A stretch of 64,000 nt of DNA from Spirometra erinaceieuropaei (GCA_902702965.1 CACRXP010000549.1:150898-214897); one strand, 5' to 3'. Positions 35,641-47,475 are shown, counted from the stretch's first letter. The notes: a model not told the origin generated them from the letters alone. Program-made: numbers and translations.

Positions 35641-36689
35641 GTGTGCGGGTTTCCAGTTAATACCCGTGCTCTTCGTAAAGTAAAACGTGACCATTTAAAA
35701 ACGAGAAAGTCCTATCGATGTAGCAATGCGCTTTGTCATTTTTCGTTGACATTTCATTCGTTCTGGTCGAAAATCGACTTGACATTATCCATTCTGATTG
35801 ATTGTGAAGTGCTTTAAAATATAATATTATTATTTTTGTTAAAAACAGAACAACGCCCATTCTGTTTTCTAACTTGTCTCTGCACTCACTAAGTTCTGAT
35901 CAAAGCGTCAATACATTTCGCAAAATAACTAATAATTTGACTGATATTTTTGCTTTTAAATACCTTTTCTTGGCGCGGTCCTTTTGTTCTAAGAAGAAAC
36001 TGACAGTTACGAATTTAGAATTCTACGCAGTTGGGGTTTACGGCAGTAAAAGTTTTCAGATGAGCGCATTCTATCGGTTTTCGGTCTCGAATGAAATTAT
36101 AAAGGTCATTTGCATTGTCCCAAGTTAAATTTAGATTTGAAGCTATTTTAACGACAGGATTTAGTCTGTGGGAAGTAATGAGCCCTGAAAATGTAGTTTT
36201 TGAGTTGTTCGTTCAAACACTGCTGCGGTGTTTGGATTCTTAAGCCCTTACTTCTATGAGAATATTATCAATGTCAATATGGGCTTATATTTGACAGTTC
36301 CCCTTTTAAAATCGCACATCGACATATATAGTGCATTTATAAATTATAATAATTCGTTTCACTTTCACAAAAAATAACGCCATCAAAAGGGCATAAGTTG
36401 TTTCAAATTAAAAAAACGTCTAAATTAAAAATGTTTAGAAGAAAGTAACGATAACGAAAGCTGACTATTTGTACGGTAAGCGATGTGAATAGAAAAAAGA
36501 TTTGGATTGGGCCAAAAATCAGTGACTTCACATGTAAATAAAAATGTTGTAAGACTTGTGCATTTCTAGCGTTAGGAAGTATGTAAACAGGTTACGACTC
36601 AGGAAACTAACTGTATTTTAATTTTTCAAACAAATAGGACATTTGAGATGTATGAGTATAATTGGAGGAGGCAGTATCTGTCCAGTCAG

Positions 36690-36819
36690 GCGTGCGGGGC
36701 ACGCCGAGCCGACTTCTGACAGTACGCCTCGATTTAGCTACCTTAACAGCAACAAGAGCGCTGGTCCTTTTAACGATCACCCCCCACTTCACACGTGGAA
36801 AATAAGGATAACGTGTTAG
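36690..36819 (+). pseudogene. exon b, unit 1 copy (frameshifted)
   Basis: Acceptor GTCCAGTCAG and a strong donor G|GTGAGAT at 36820. The frame starts VRGTPSRLLTVRLDLATLTA as in the unit 2 copy, but one extra base in the following C-rich stretch shifts it and a TAA follows. The splice sites survive while the frame is lost, the reverse of what is seen for its partner at 42650-42778. Confidence 0.5.
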
Positions 36820-37194
36820 GTGAGATCCCCTAGATGCAAACCCACTCCATCAATTGGTCGTGTGGAGCGGGCAGAAGCGAGCATTAGTCCACAAGTCACC
36901 TGAACGCATCTCGGAAGGGCTGCAAAGTGAGGAAATTATAAGCGCAAGCAGGGTTAGTCAAACAAACATGATTTAACCCGTTTATCGTGTAAACTTAGCA
37001 ATGCATTCCGATCGATAAATGTAGTCTTGCCGAACTACTCCTACTACTAGTGAAACTGAAAGTGAAACAGTGTTTAATAGCAATAAACGGAGCAGTCACA
37101 AGCAGCTTACGCAAGTCCGTACTTGGCGCACAGCAGCGCTTTGCTTAGGCCCTACGTTTGCGATGGCCAAACGTTAGATGATCTACTTAGCACA

Positions 37195-38123
37195 TACAGT
37201 AGGTGGGCTAACTCATGAAATGCCAACTAAAATTTCGAAATGCGTTTTTGTTTCAAAAAAGACCAATTAAATAGTATTCTCGAACTAATCACGCTGCAGC
37301 ATAGTTCTATAATAACTCAGTTACCTCAGGATGTCGGCTTTCAAACGAACTCCTATCCGACTGCATGCAAAAACTATATTCTGAAAAAAATTACAACTTA
37401 AGCAGCATGCATTTTTCTCATTGACTTTTATTGCACTTAAAAATTAGATAATATTTCATAGAAAACACTCATAAAAATATCCACCCTCGGGCCTATTCGG
37501 TGAAAATGACGTCTTCTTCTAATGTTTTACCGGAAGGAAAGATATAATTCGGTTTTCTCAAAGTCTCTAATTGTGCAATTTTTTAATACCCCGTAGTAGT
37601 TAATCATGAAAGTTCATGACTCTGCACTTACCATTGTGGCTTGTAAATATAACAATAAGCCCCAAATCTGTACGCGGAAAATATACGGCTCGTAGTTTTG
37701 AGACACTGAATGTAAGTATAACGGCAAGTCGAAATCAAAATTATTCGGAAATTAGAAAAGCTTTTTAAAACCGAATTAAACCTCTCCTTCGAGTATAAAA
37801 TTGGAAGAGGACGTAAATTTCTACCGGTCGAGCAACAAATATTTTTATGCATACTTGGCAGGAAATATAATTAAATTTTTGAGAACATCGAAAATCAATA
37901 AGAAAACTGCATGCTACGTAGGTTGTCCTTTTTATCAGAATAGAATTTTTGCATGCAGCTGGATACAAATTCATCCAAAAGCCGGCATCCTGAGGTAAAT
38001 GAGTTAACATAAAATTACGCTGCAAGATAATTAATTTTACAACTCATTTAACTGATCTTTTCGGAAAGAAGACGCATTTTGCTATTTCGGTCGACGTTTC
38101 CTCGAGTTAGTTCATCTACCATA
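37195..38123. mobile_element. foldback MITE, subfamily A, copy 4 (in duplication unit 1)
   Basis: Begins TACAGTAGGTGGGCTAACTC and ends TCGAGTTAGTTCATCTACCATA. It occupies the same place in unit 1 as the element at 43155 in unit 2, with the same flank (CTTAGCACA), so it inserted before the duplication. It lies between exons b and c, in what would be an intron. Frames at 37628-38025 are arm sequence. Confidence 0.85.
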
Positions 38124-38413
38124 CAGTTCTTCAGACCACCATCAACTCCGCCTCTACACGGCGCTTCCCCAATCATACTAGACGCCATCATTTGGCTGTA
38201 ATAGTACTGACTACCGTTAATTATCTTCTTTTACTCCACACCTCTCATATTCGCGAAGAGCAAACCTTTACTCGAATTCGCTCATTGCCCTGATACTATA
38301 GAAGTGTACTGGCCATGTGAGAATTTACCGAAAGTAACCATATACTTGCCAACTTACTTTAAAAATCCTTCTACTGGAGGTTATACCACTTTTCGGCAGT
38401 TTAACTCATGCAG
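38124..38413. other. intron-like sequence before exon c
   Basis: Conserved with 44103-44391 in unit 2. No ORF or RNA gene. Contains the pyrimidine-poor approach to the exon c acceptor. Confidence 0.4.
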
Positions 38414-38551
38414 ATGTCGAAGTGAAATTAGAGCAGCTGAAACAGTCGTTGAGTGTTGAGAAGAAAGCCCGCATTAAGAATACCAACATGATGCTCTTGT
38501 GTGATATTAGAGTTGCTGAGCGTTTCGAAATATCAGAACACTGCTGCGGAT
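38414..38551 (+). CDS. exon c, unit 1 copy (open)
   Basis: Acceptor TTTAACTCATGCAG ends at 38413. The frame (two bases, then codons) reads VEVKLEQLKQSLSVEKKARI, NTNMMLLCDIRVAERFEISE and CCG, a charged helical segment that could start a coiled coil. A donor GTCAGT follows at 38552 (phase 1). Without splicing the frame continues to a TAG at 38605-38607, so it could also be a terminal exon. The unit 2 partner at 44392 is broken, so this is the copy likely to be used. Confidence 0.5.
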
Positions 38552-40464
38552 GTCAGTGTTTAAATCTAACATACCACCTAAGGTTACAGGATTTGACTAT
38601 TGCATAGAATATGCAAATAAATGTATATTGATTTTTAATTTTCTTAAAAATTAACTGCAGCTTGGAGTAGATCAGTATATTATAGGGCCTATAGGCGCAG
38701 ACCTACATTGAACGTATGAATGTTCGAGACAAAGTCTATATGCCACAGCGGGATAACTGCGCAGGATTTCCCGCCTGTTTTCTGATAGGTTATCCAATTT
38801 ACAATTTGTAGGTTTTTGATTACCTCGAAAATTAACTACCAATTTGCAGTACATCAGTATATTTAAGGTCTATAGGCTTAAGCCAAAGTTTTTATGCATG
38901 AATATTTGGATCAGCGTCCATCAACCACAACGGGACGACCGCGTAATATTCATTAAGTGCCGAGCCGTGCAGAGGAAGAATATCGGCAGAACACGCCTGT
39001 CTTCGCTTTTGGCGAGGGCCATCGCTGCTTGATTGGTATCCTAAACCCTAAATGATCACTAAACTATGTTCCACCTCAGCTGTTTGCTTGTAAGTTGTAT
39101 CAATTTATGCAAGAATGATTGCTGAAAAAACATAGGAAGACTTGGATGACCAGTTCTGGGTTAGCAGCCGTCATCAGCCAGCCATACCCAACCCGGCATG
39201 TAGATGTTCCAGCCTATAGCCTCATGAGGACTTTAGATTAACGCCTGAAGTCAGTTAGGAGGAGCCTATCTCATATCCCAATCGGCGAACACTGTTTCCA
39301 CGATAAAGTCGCATTTAAAGTTCTCGGTTTATCTCAGGAGATGTTGATCAAAATTCAGGAATTCTTATTTTCTAGTAATAATGTTTTAAAGTGGCGTTGT
39401 GACACTGACTATTAAGCAGCCAATGCCAGCAAATTACTTAAGTAGTTTTAATTTTCCCATTTCATTTTGACAGCAGTAAAACTCAGAAGATTTTATTTGA
39501 AGCACACCCAAAATATCCTTGATTATATTTATTCTGTGATTCAATACTTCTTTTTGATGTGTGTGCTTGAAAAGGGCAGTATCTTTCGCTTTAAAGAAAT
39601 TTGCCGTGATTGAATTTTTTTATTGCCGTGAAATCCCCACCCATGAAAAATTTCATCTGTTTGTTTACCAGTATCGCTTATGAAATTTGCAACAACGTTC
39701 ATGTGTAATGTAACTTTTATTAGCATTATCAGTTTCCGCACTGAAATGCAAAGAGCACCTGCGACTGCAAGTCGGATTCGAAATTATTCGGCAATTGAAA
39801 ACATTTTTGAAACCAAAACAAGCTCTTCTTTAGACACAACATCTTAAGCAGACGTGGTTTGCCGCCAAGTGAGTGGTAAACATTTTTCTTTTTATTTTTT
39901 TATAAAAGGATTTAATTTTTTGTGATCACAGAAATTGCCGGGAATATTTCGCACTAAATAAATAAGTATTGTTTGCCGAATGTATTTTTGGCATATAGCT
40001 GCAAATATGCGCAGTCAAATGTCCCACCCTGTTATGACCAAGGTATCTTGAACTTTTGCTGAATGATGATCAGTAGTGTCACATCCCTGAAGGAATATTT
40101 TCAGGATTTTAGTTAAAACTTAACGAGATATGCTAGGTATTTTAAATAACGTGGGTTGGCACGGTCGCCTATGGCTCTTCATTTAGAAGTTAAAGATACA
40201 CCCGTACATGCCATTATTTAAACCTTAACCTTTAGACAGATCTAAACAAAGTTCAGAATTTGGCCTCGCAGAGGTACTACAGTCGTATAAACCCTCGAAA
40301 CTGTTACTCTGTTGTTAAACGCTGCCAGACATGACCCGAATAATGCATTACTAAAGTCAGACACCGACGTCCGTCTCTGTATCGCCCTTAAGTCCTAGCA
40401 CTTTCGTTTTGTTGTCGCGAAGACCTGACGCGTTGTGCAAACCGAGTGCTGTGTGCGAGTGACC

Positions 40465-40533
40465 ATGCCACTACTATCAGTCCGCATAAAGAAAGGCCTT
40501 TTCTTTGTGGAGAATGCGATTTGTTTATGCTAA
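40465..40533 (+). CDS. conserved 22-residue ORF, unit 1
   Basis: ATG in a fair context (GTGACCATGC) opens MPLLSVRIKKGLFFVENAIC then LC and a TAA. The copy at 46598-46666 keeps the start, the length and the stop, with mostly silent or mild changes. It lies just before exon d, and the sequence TGCTAACATAATG overlapping its end resembles a splice branch point. It may be a first exon, a small peptide gene or simply conserved by the recent common origin of the two units. Confidence 0.35.
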   Translation: MPLLSVRIKKGLFFVENAICLC

Positions 40534-40560
40534 CATAATGCCAAAAGCGTTCTTATGTAG

Positions 40561-40739
40561 AACAGATGACGAACAAGGGTGGTTGCCTAGTTCGGGTCGA
40601 GATGTTGAAAGGTGCAAATGGCAGAAAGGTAACTGTCTCCAGTCGTTCAGCGCAACTATGCAACGTACTCCTACGTCCACGGGACTGCATCAACATAGTC
40701 GATACGAAAATATTCCGCCTCTTTTTGCCAACCGTAGAG
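40561..40739 (+). CDS. exon d, unit 1 copy (open)
   Basis: Acceptor TCTTATGTAG ends at 40560. The frame (two bases, then 59 codons) contains MTNKGGCLVRVEMLKGANGR, KVTVSSRSAQLCNVLLRPRD and CINIVDTKIFRLFLPTVE, followed by the donor GAG|GTGATG (phase 0). The unit 2 copy has lost bases in the middle and has no GT at the donor position. A second frame across the same bases is also open, so frame choice rests on the donor and composition. Protein family unknown. Confidence 0.45.
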
Positions 40740-41463
40740 GTGATGGACTAAACTGTCTCTTCTTCATGCTCAAGTCACACTAATTCACACGAATCTGGCC
40801 AGGTTGATTAACGCTAAAAAGACACCCTAGGTTCCCAAAAAAGCGTGCTGACTGTTGATGAAACGCATAGTTCATCGGAGCATAATATGCGTTTCTATGG
40901 GAACGTTCTGGGATAAGTGCTGAAAAGGCTTGACAAATGAGCAGAAAAACCAAGTTTCTGCTGTAATCTTAGGCTGCTCGACTAGCGGTGCATGCGAAGC
41001 ATGAATTTCTTCCGTCGGACAAGGGCCTGTAGCAAAATGCCGAATTTAAAAGGCTCAATTTGTAACTTTTACTTCAGCGCTCCTAGTCAAGCATACAGAA
41101 CCAGTAATCACATTTTCAAAGTCTTTTGAAATCTCCGTTCATTTGACTTTCAAAACCCTTCTATTTGCGGCAACCTCAGAGCATGACAGCCGTCGCAAAT
41201 ACAAAAAAATAATTAATTTAACAAAAAGGACAGTAGAGTAAAGTTTTTTTGCTTAAAATTAAAAAAAGCGGCCTCTCGCCGCTAAACACAAGGGGCAGTC
41301 TAAATTTTTTAATCTTCTCAGAAAGCAATGCGTTAAGTTAAAACCTTCCAGGTTTAGCAGGATAGCTGATGCTTCAGCAGAATAGCTGCACAATATCCCT
41401 AAGACGCCGACGGGTATCCAGTAGTATACGCATTTCGCGTGATTTTTAACACAGACAACACAG

Positions 41464-41606
41464 GTGATAGCTAAATTGGTTGACATTTACTTTGCTGGTA
41501 TTCCGCCTTTGCAAGACGAAGATGTAAGAAAGCACACATGGAACGCTGATGAACTAGCTGACCTGCCAAACCTCTTGCAGGTTTGTCATGCATCAACAAG
41601 ATATCA
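41464..41606 (+). CDS. exon a, unit 2 copy (open, good donor)
   Basis: Acceptor ACACAGACAACACAG ends at 41463. The frame reads VIAKLVDIYFAGIPPLQDED, VRKHTWNADELADLPNLLQ and VCHASTRY. Two donors are possible: CAG|GTTTGT after LLQ at 41581 (phase 0), or CA|GTAAAG at 41607 (phase 2), the latter closer to consensus. The opposite strand is open here too, but its peptide is Cys- and hydrophobic-rich and less convincing. Probably part of gene X. No family recognised. Confidence 0.5.
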
Positions 41607-42649
41607 GTAAAGTATGTGTATGGGTTTCCAGTTAGTACCCGTGCTCCTATTAAAGTAAAACGTGACCATATAAAAACGAGAAATTCCTTTTGATTTAACA
41701 ACGTACTTTGTCATTTTCCGTTGACATTCCATTCGTTTTAGTCGGCAATATACTTGGCGTTAGCCATTCTGATTGATTGTGAAGTGCTTTAAAACATAAC
41801 ATTATTATTTTTGATAAAAACAGAACAACGCCTATTCTGTTTTCTAACTTGTCTCTGCACTCACTAAGTTCTGATCAAAGCGTCAATGAATTTCGCAAAA
41901 TAACTATTAATTTGACTGATATTATTGCTTTAGAATACTTTTTCCTTGCGCGCTCCTCTTGTGCCATGAAGAAACTGACTGTTACGCATTTAGATTTGTA
42001 CGCAGTTCAGGGTTTACGGCATTAAAAGTTTTCAGATGAGCGCATTCTATCGGCTTTCGGTCTCGAATTAAATTTTAAAGGTAATTTGCATTGTCCCAAG
42101 TTAAATTTAGATTTGAAGTTATTTTAACGACAGGGTTTAGTCTTTGGGAAGTAATAAGCCCTGCAAATGTAGTTTGTAATTTGTTCGTTCAAACACTGCT
42201 GCCGAGTTTGGATTCTTAAGCCATTAATTCTATGAGAATATTATCAGTGTCAGTGACAGTTTCTTTTTTAAAATCGCACATCGACATATATAGTGCATTT
42301 ATAGATTATAATAATTCGTTTCCTTTTCACAAAAAATATCGCCATCAAAAAGGCATAAGTTGTTTCAAATTAAAAAACGTCTAAATTAAAAATGTTTAAA
42401 AGAAAATAAACACAGAGAAAGCTGGCTAATTGTACAGTTGGCGATGCGAATATAAAAAAATATGGATTATCAGAAAAATAAGTGACTTCAAATATAGATA
42501 AAAATGTTATCGGACCAGGGCATTTTTAGCATGGCAAAATCAATAAACAGGTTAATACTCAGGAAACTAACAGGATTTTAATTTTGAAAACAAATAGGAC
42601 TTTTGAGATGCATGAGTATAATTGGAGGAAGCAGTATCAATCTAATCAG

Positions 42650-42778
42650 GCGTGGGAGACACGCCGAGTCGACTCCTGACAGTACGCCTCGATTTAGCTA
42701 CCTTAACAGCAAAAAGAGCGCTGGTCATTTCCCCAATCAATTCCACTTTAAACGTGGAAGATAAGGATAATGTGTTCG
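42650..42778 (+). CDS. exon b, unit 2 copy (open)
   Basis: Acceptor ATCTAATCAG ends at 42649. The frame (two bases, 42 codons, one base) reads VGDTPSRLLTVRLDLATLTA, KRALVISPINSTLNVEDKDN and VF, followed by a modest donor G|GTGACA (phase 1). Open, unlike the frameshifted copy in unit 1. Beta-strand-like pattern. Family unknown. Confidence 0.5.
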
Positions 42779-43154
42779 GTGACATTCCCCACATGCAAAC
42801 CCACTCCATCAATTGGTCTTTTGGAGCAGGCAGAAGCGAGCATTAGTCAGCAAGTTGCCCGAACGCACCTCAGAAGGGCTGCAAAGTGGGGAAATTTTAA
42901 GCGCAAACAGGGATAGTAAAACAAACATGATTTAACCCGGTTATCGTGTGAACCTTAGCAATGCATTCCGATCGATAAATGTAGCCTTGCCAAACTACTA
43001 CTACTACTAGTGAAACTGAAAATGAAACAGTGTTTAATAGCAATAAACGGAGCAGTCACAAGCAGCTTACGCAAGTCCGTACTTGGCGCACAGCAGCGTT
43101 TCGCTCAGACCCTACGTTTTCGATGGCCAAACGTTAGTTGATCTACTTAGCACA

Positions 43155-44102
43155 TACAGTAGGTGGGCTAACTCATGAAAGGCCAACTGAAATTTCGAAA
43201 TGCGTTTTCGTTTTGAAAAGATCAATTAAGTAGGTTTGAAAAACTAATTATGTTGTAGTATAGTCCTATTGACATTCAGTTACCTTAGGATGCTCGCTTT
43301 CGAGAGAAATTATTTCTTGCTATATGAAATATCTTTACTCCGTAAATATGGACTACTTAGGTAGCATGTATTATTCTCATTGACTTTCGATTCCCTCAAT
43401 TATATTTTAAGAGCAAACATGTATAAAAATATGCACTCTCTTGCATATTCGGTAGAAAATGATGTCTTCTTCCAATTGTATACACGAAGGAGGGACATAA
43501 TTTGGTTTCTGAAAATTTCTAATTGTGCGATATTTAAAAACTGCGAAATGGCCGGTCATTAATCGTCGTGTCTCTGCATTTACCAATGTAGCTTGTAAAG
43601 ATAACAATATGGCTTAAAGCTTCTTCTAAATATTATGAACCCCCTAAAGTCTTCTCTTATTATCGTAGATAAATATATGGCTTTCTGTACGCGTAAAATA
43701 TACAGGTTATAGTTTGGAACGTTGAATGCAAGTGTAACGGCAAGTCAGATTTAAAATTATTTCGAAGTTAGAAAAGCTTTTGTAAAACTGATTTAAACCC
43801 TTCCTTCGAATATAAAATTGAAAGAGGCCTTAATCTTCTACCGAACGGACAAAAGAATATTTTTATGCTTATTTTGCATGAAATATTACTCAATGTTTGA
43901 GAAAATCGAGAATCAATGAGAAAACTGCATGTTTCGTAAGTAGTCATTTTTTACAGAGTTTTTGCATGCAGCCGGCTAAAGGCTCGTCCAAAAGCCAGCA
44001 TCGTAAAATTGCGCTGCATGAGGGTAAATTTTAAATTTTTTTCAAAATAAAGACGTGGTCTGCATTTTTGTCGACATTTCATGAGTTAGTACACCTACTG
44101 TA
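43155..44102. mobile_element. foldback MITE, subfamily A, copy 5 (in duplication unit 2)
   Basis: Begins TACAGTAGGTGGGCTAACTC and ends ACATTTCATGAGTTAGTACA then CCTACTGTA. It is the duplicated partner of the element at 37195-38123. The two have since diverged by indels in both arms. The extreme ends are better preserved here than in unit 1. Confidence 0.85.
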
Positions 44103-44391
44103 CAGTTCGTCAGGCCAACATCCACTCCGCCTCTGCATGGCCTTTCCTCATTCATAAATGCCGCCACCGCTTGACTGGAATAATACTGACTATCGTTAAT
44201 TACTATTCTATTATCCCCACCTCTAGCATGCGTGAACGTCTGGGCTTTACTCGAATTCGCCCACTGCCCTCATACTATAGAAGTGTACTGGCCACATGAA
44301 AATTTACAGAAAGTAAACGCATACTCGTCAACTTACTTACGAATCCTTCTTTTGAAGGTTATACCACTTTAAGGCGGTCTAACTGATACAG

Positions 44392-44519
44392 ATTTTTAAG
44401 TGAAATTACAGCAGCTGAAACAGTTGTTGAGTGTCGTGAAGCGCGTATTAAAAAAACCAACATGACACTCTTCTGTGATATTACAGTTGCTGAGAGATTC
44501 AAAATATGAGAATATTCGT
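44392..44519 (+). pseudogene. exon c, unit 2 copy (broken)
   Basis: The acceptor is kept (ACTGATACAG) and the sequence is clearly homologous to 38414-38551 (CAGCAGCTGAAACAG, ACCAACATGA, GTTGCTGAG). The frame meets a TAA within the first three codons, and a small deletion near GTCGTGAAGCGC shifts it again. The donor region has diverged. Confidence 0.6.
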
Positions 44520-46597
44520 CAAAGTTCAAAACTAACACATCACCTGAGGTAACAAAATCTTACTATTGCCTACAATGTGTAATTAAAAATTTGTTGCTTT
44601 TTAATTTCCGCGGAAATTAACTGCAACTTGTTGTACATCAGTATATTACAAGGCTTTTAGGCGCAGTCCTAAACTGAGCGTATAAATGTTGGGTACGAAG
44701 ACTATCATCCATTGCAGGATAACCGCATAATAATCGTGAACTGCCGACAGGCAGCTAAGAGTATTTTTTGGGTCATAGAATAACATTCTAGCGACACTGG
44801 TACTCGCTAAAAGCCCAGACACGTGTGTTCCGCTAATATTCGAAGCTGCGTGGCATAGTTAGGAGTCGTTCAACTTTTCACTGGGCTCCCCAGCATTTTC
44901 CGTCTGCTTTCTGGCGGGTAATCCGATTTACCACCTGCAGATGTATGATTTCCTTAGAAATTAACTGCGAACTTTCAGTAGATTAGTGCATTCTAGGTTT
45001 ATAGGCTCAGGCCGAGATTTTTTCGTATGAATACTTAGGCCGATATCTATCAGTCAGAGAGGAATGACCGCGTAATCTTCATTAACTGCCGAGCCGTGCA
45101 GCGGCAGAGTATCAGCAAGACGCGCGTGGTATCTTACAGTCCTAAATAATCACTAGACTATGTTCTACTTCAGCTATTTGTTTGTAAGTTGAATCGTTTT
45201 GTGCAGGAATGGTTGCTGAAAAAAGCGAAGTTAGACTCTAATGGCCAGTTCTGGGTTAGCAGCCATCATCATCCAGTCATACACAACCCCACATGTAAAA
45301 TATCTACCTCATAGACTCACTAGGGCTTTAGATTAAAGCCTGAGGTCCTATAGGAGAAGTTAATCCCGTAAACCGATGTGCAAACACACATAAAGTTCTT
45401 GATCCATCCCAGGAAATTTTGATCGAAGTTCTGAAACACTTTTTTTCTGATAAAATTTTTATAGAGGGATGTTTTGACACAGATTATCAACCATCAGAAT
45501 TTAAGATATCTGCGTCAGGTTACAATGTCAGCCTCTAAATAAGCATCTTCCCAACCACTCAGGACTCCATAAAAACAAACTACTTATTTTACTTGACTTC
45601 TTTCTGGTATTTCTGACAGCATTAGAGTTGAAAGTATTTTATTGAAAGCACGCTCAAAACATCTTTAATTATACTAATTGTGTGATACAGTACTTATCTT
45701 ACATACACGGACTTGCAAAAGCAGTACCTTTGGTTTTAAAGAAATGTGCAATCATTAGATTCTCTTATTATCGTAAAATGCCTACCTGTGCAGAATCTTA
45801 TATGTTTGTTCACCAGTATTTTTTATATAGTTTCCAACAATGTTCACTAATAATGTAAATGTTATTAGCACTATGAGTTTTCTAGAGGGGAAGCATACAG
45901 CACATGCGACTGCAAGTCAAATTCGAAATTATTCGGGGGTCAAAAAATTTTTAAAATAAAAATGCTCTTCATTGGGCACAACATCTTTTGCAGTGGAAAA
46001 CATTTTTGTTTTTATTTTTTGTAAAATATTGAATTTTTGTGAGCACAGACATCATTGGAAAAATTTTGCATTACGTTACTGTTTGTTTTTTGCCAGATGT
46101 TGCTTTCACAGAGAGGCTGCAAAGATGCGCATTGAAATGCTCGCATCCTGCGGTGACCAAGATAGCTTAGAATTTTCCTGGATGATGATCACTACTGTAG
46201 CCCATAAGTTGGAATGTTTTCAGAATTTTATTTGATGTTTTTCGAGATGGGCCAGGTAATGTAAATAACGTGGGTTAGCATTGTCGCCCATGGCTTGCCA
46301 TTTTGTAATTTTAGATACACCCGTATATTATGCCACCCGTGATAGTATATGCACTCCAACCGTTTGACATATATAAACAAAGCACAGTATTTTACCTCGT
46401 AAAGGTAATGTAGTCGGATGAAACCTTGAAACTGTTACTTTGTTGTTACACGCGGTCAGACATGACCCCAATAGTGCATAAGTAAAGTCAGACACCGACG
46501 TCCGTCTCTGTATCGCCCTTAATTCCTAGCACTTTCGTTTTGCTGTCGCAAAGACCTGACGCGTTGTGCAAACCGAGTGCTGGGTGTGAGAGGGACC

Positions 46598-46666
46598 ATG
46601 CCATTACTGTCAGGCCGCATCAAGAAAGGCCGTTTCTTGGTGGAGAATGTGATTTGTTTATGCTAA
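46598..46666 (+). CDS. conserved 22-residue ORF, unit 2
   Basis: Partner of 40465-40533, reading MPLLSGRIKKGRFLVENVIC then LC and TAA. Start, length and stop are identical to the unit 1 copy. Function unknown. Confidence 0.35.
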   Translation: MPLLSGRIKKGRFLVENVICLC

Positions 46667-46704
46667 CATAATGCCAAACGCGTTCTTGTGTGTACTGACT
46701 GCAG

Positions 46705-46869
46705 AACTGATGACGGACAAGGGTGGTTCCCTAGTTCGGGCCGAGATGTTGAAAGGTGCAAATGGCGGAAAGGTAACTGTCTCCTGTCGTTCAGCGCAGC
46801 GATGGAATGCAACACAGTCGATACGAAAATATTCCGTCTCTTCTGGCCGACCTTAGAGCTGATGGACTG
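46705..46869 (+). pseudogene. exon d, unit 2 copy (broken)
   Basis: A good acceptor (GTACTGACTGCAG) is present, but compared with unit 1 about two dozen bases are lost in the middle (after AGCGCAGCGATGGAATGC). The frame used in unit 1 then ends at a TAG (near GACCTTAG), and the GT of the donor is changed to CT (GAGCTGATG). Confidence 0.55.
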
Positions 46870-47242
46870 AACTGTCTCTTCTTCATGCTAAAGTCATACT
46901 GATTCACACGAATCTGGCCAGGTTGTTTAACAGTAAAAAGACACCCTAGGTTCTCGATAAAAGCGTGCTGACTGTTGATGAAGCGTATAGTTCATCGGAG
47001 CATAAGATGCGTTTCAATGGGAACGTTCTGGGAAAAGTGCTGAAAAAGCTTGATAAATGAGCAGGAAAACCAAGTTTTTTAGTGTGATATTAGGCTGCTC
47101 GACTAGCGGTGTATGCAATAACTGGAAAACGCGGTGAGTGGTGAAGCATGAATTTCGTCCGTCGGAGAAGGACCTGTAGCAAAATGCCGCATGTAAAAGA
47201 CTGTATTTCTAACATATTGTCTATGTGAATGTGCATCTTTAG

Positions 47243-47378
47243 CCAACTTTCTCCAGAATTGTCCAAATGCAAAAGGAAAAAATTCCAGGGTAACAAACTG
47301 ATGATGGAGGACCGCTATTCGTTTTTTGTGAACACTACTACTTATCAGCCACATTTCCGCAAACTTCATTCATACCTA
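47243..47378 (+). CDS. gene X exon e
   Basis: Acceptor GTGCATCTTTAG ends at 47242. The frame (one base, then 45 codons) reads QLSPELSKCKRKKFQGNKLM, MEDRYSFFVNTTTYQPHFRK and LHSYL, followed by a consensus donor CTA|GTGAGT (phase 0). It lies just after the 6-kb duplication and is single copy. Basic N-terminal half. Family not recognised. One of the best exon calls in the window. Confidence 0.65.
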
Positions 47379-47412
47379 GTGAGTGTCAGGTATGTGATAA
47401 TTTGTTTTTTAG
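47379..47412 (+). other. candidate 34-bp micro-intron
   Basis: Begins GTGAGT and ends TTTGTTTTTTAG. Removing it joins exon e in phase 0 to a further open frame. Introns of this size are known in flatworm genes. It also explains the in-frame change of character between HSYL and RAALKK. Confidence 0.5.
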
Positions 47413-47475
47413 CGTGCTGCGCTGAAAAAGACTCCCGAGCATTTTCTGAACTCTGTACATTTTGGCACATTTCAG
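47413..47475 (+). CDS. gene X exon e2
   Basis: After the TTTTTTAG acceptor the phase-0 frame reads RAALKKTPEHFLNSVHFGTF and Q, followed by CAG|GTCGTT. The frame stays open beyond this to a TAA at 47560-47562 (VVGHIASYRVNQVAF), so the true exon end may be later, for instance at a GTTAAG near 47557, which would match the phase of the next exon at 49885. Family unknown. Confidence 0.5.

Larger units (their letters stand above)
35095..41065 (+). repeat. 6-kb tandem duplication, unit 1
   Basis: Aligns end to end with 41066-47190 in direct orientation. Shared words include CAGAACCAGTAATCACATTT at 35123 and 41099, and AAATCGCACATCGACATATA at 36310 and 42273. By eye roughly nine bases in ten agree in the better parts, with many small indels. 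The unit contains a foldback MITE, four exon-like segments and a short upstream ORF. Intron-like sequence without other features fills the rest (35641-36689, 36820-37194, 38608-40464). Confidence 0.9.
41066..47190 (+). repeat. 6-kb tandem duplication, unit 2
   Basis: Direct repeat of 35095-41065, starting immediately where unit 1 ends, so the two are head-to-tail. Unit 2 has extra sequence at about 44705-44890 and 47105-47135 and several small deletions. Contains the partner foldback MITE and exon copies. Intron-like DNA without other features fills 41607-42649, 42779-43154, 44520-46597. Confidence 0.9.

Noticed and set aside
41259..41486. Minus-strand ORF opposite exon a (partner at 35371-35571)
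   Set aside because: It is open in both duplicate copies, but the plus frame has a splice acceptor, a better donor and a more protein-like composition.
35095..47190. 6-kb repeat as an assembly duplication of two haplotypes
   Set aside because: The units differ at many sites and by several indels, including broken exons, which is more than expected of alleles; not fully excluded without long reads.
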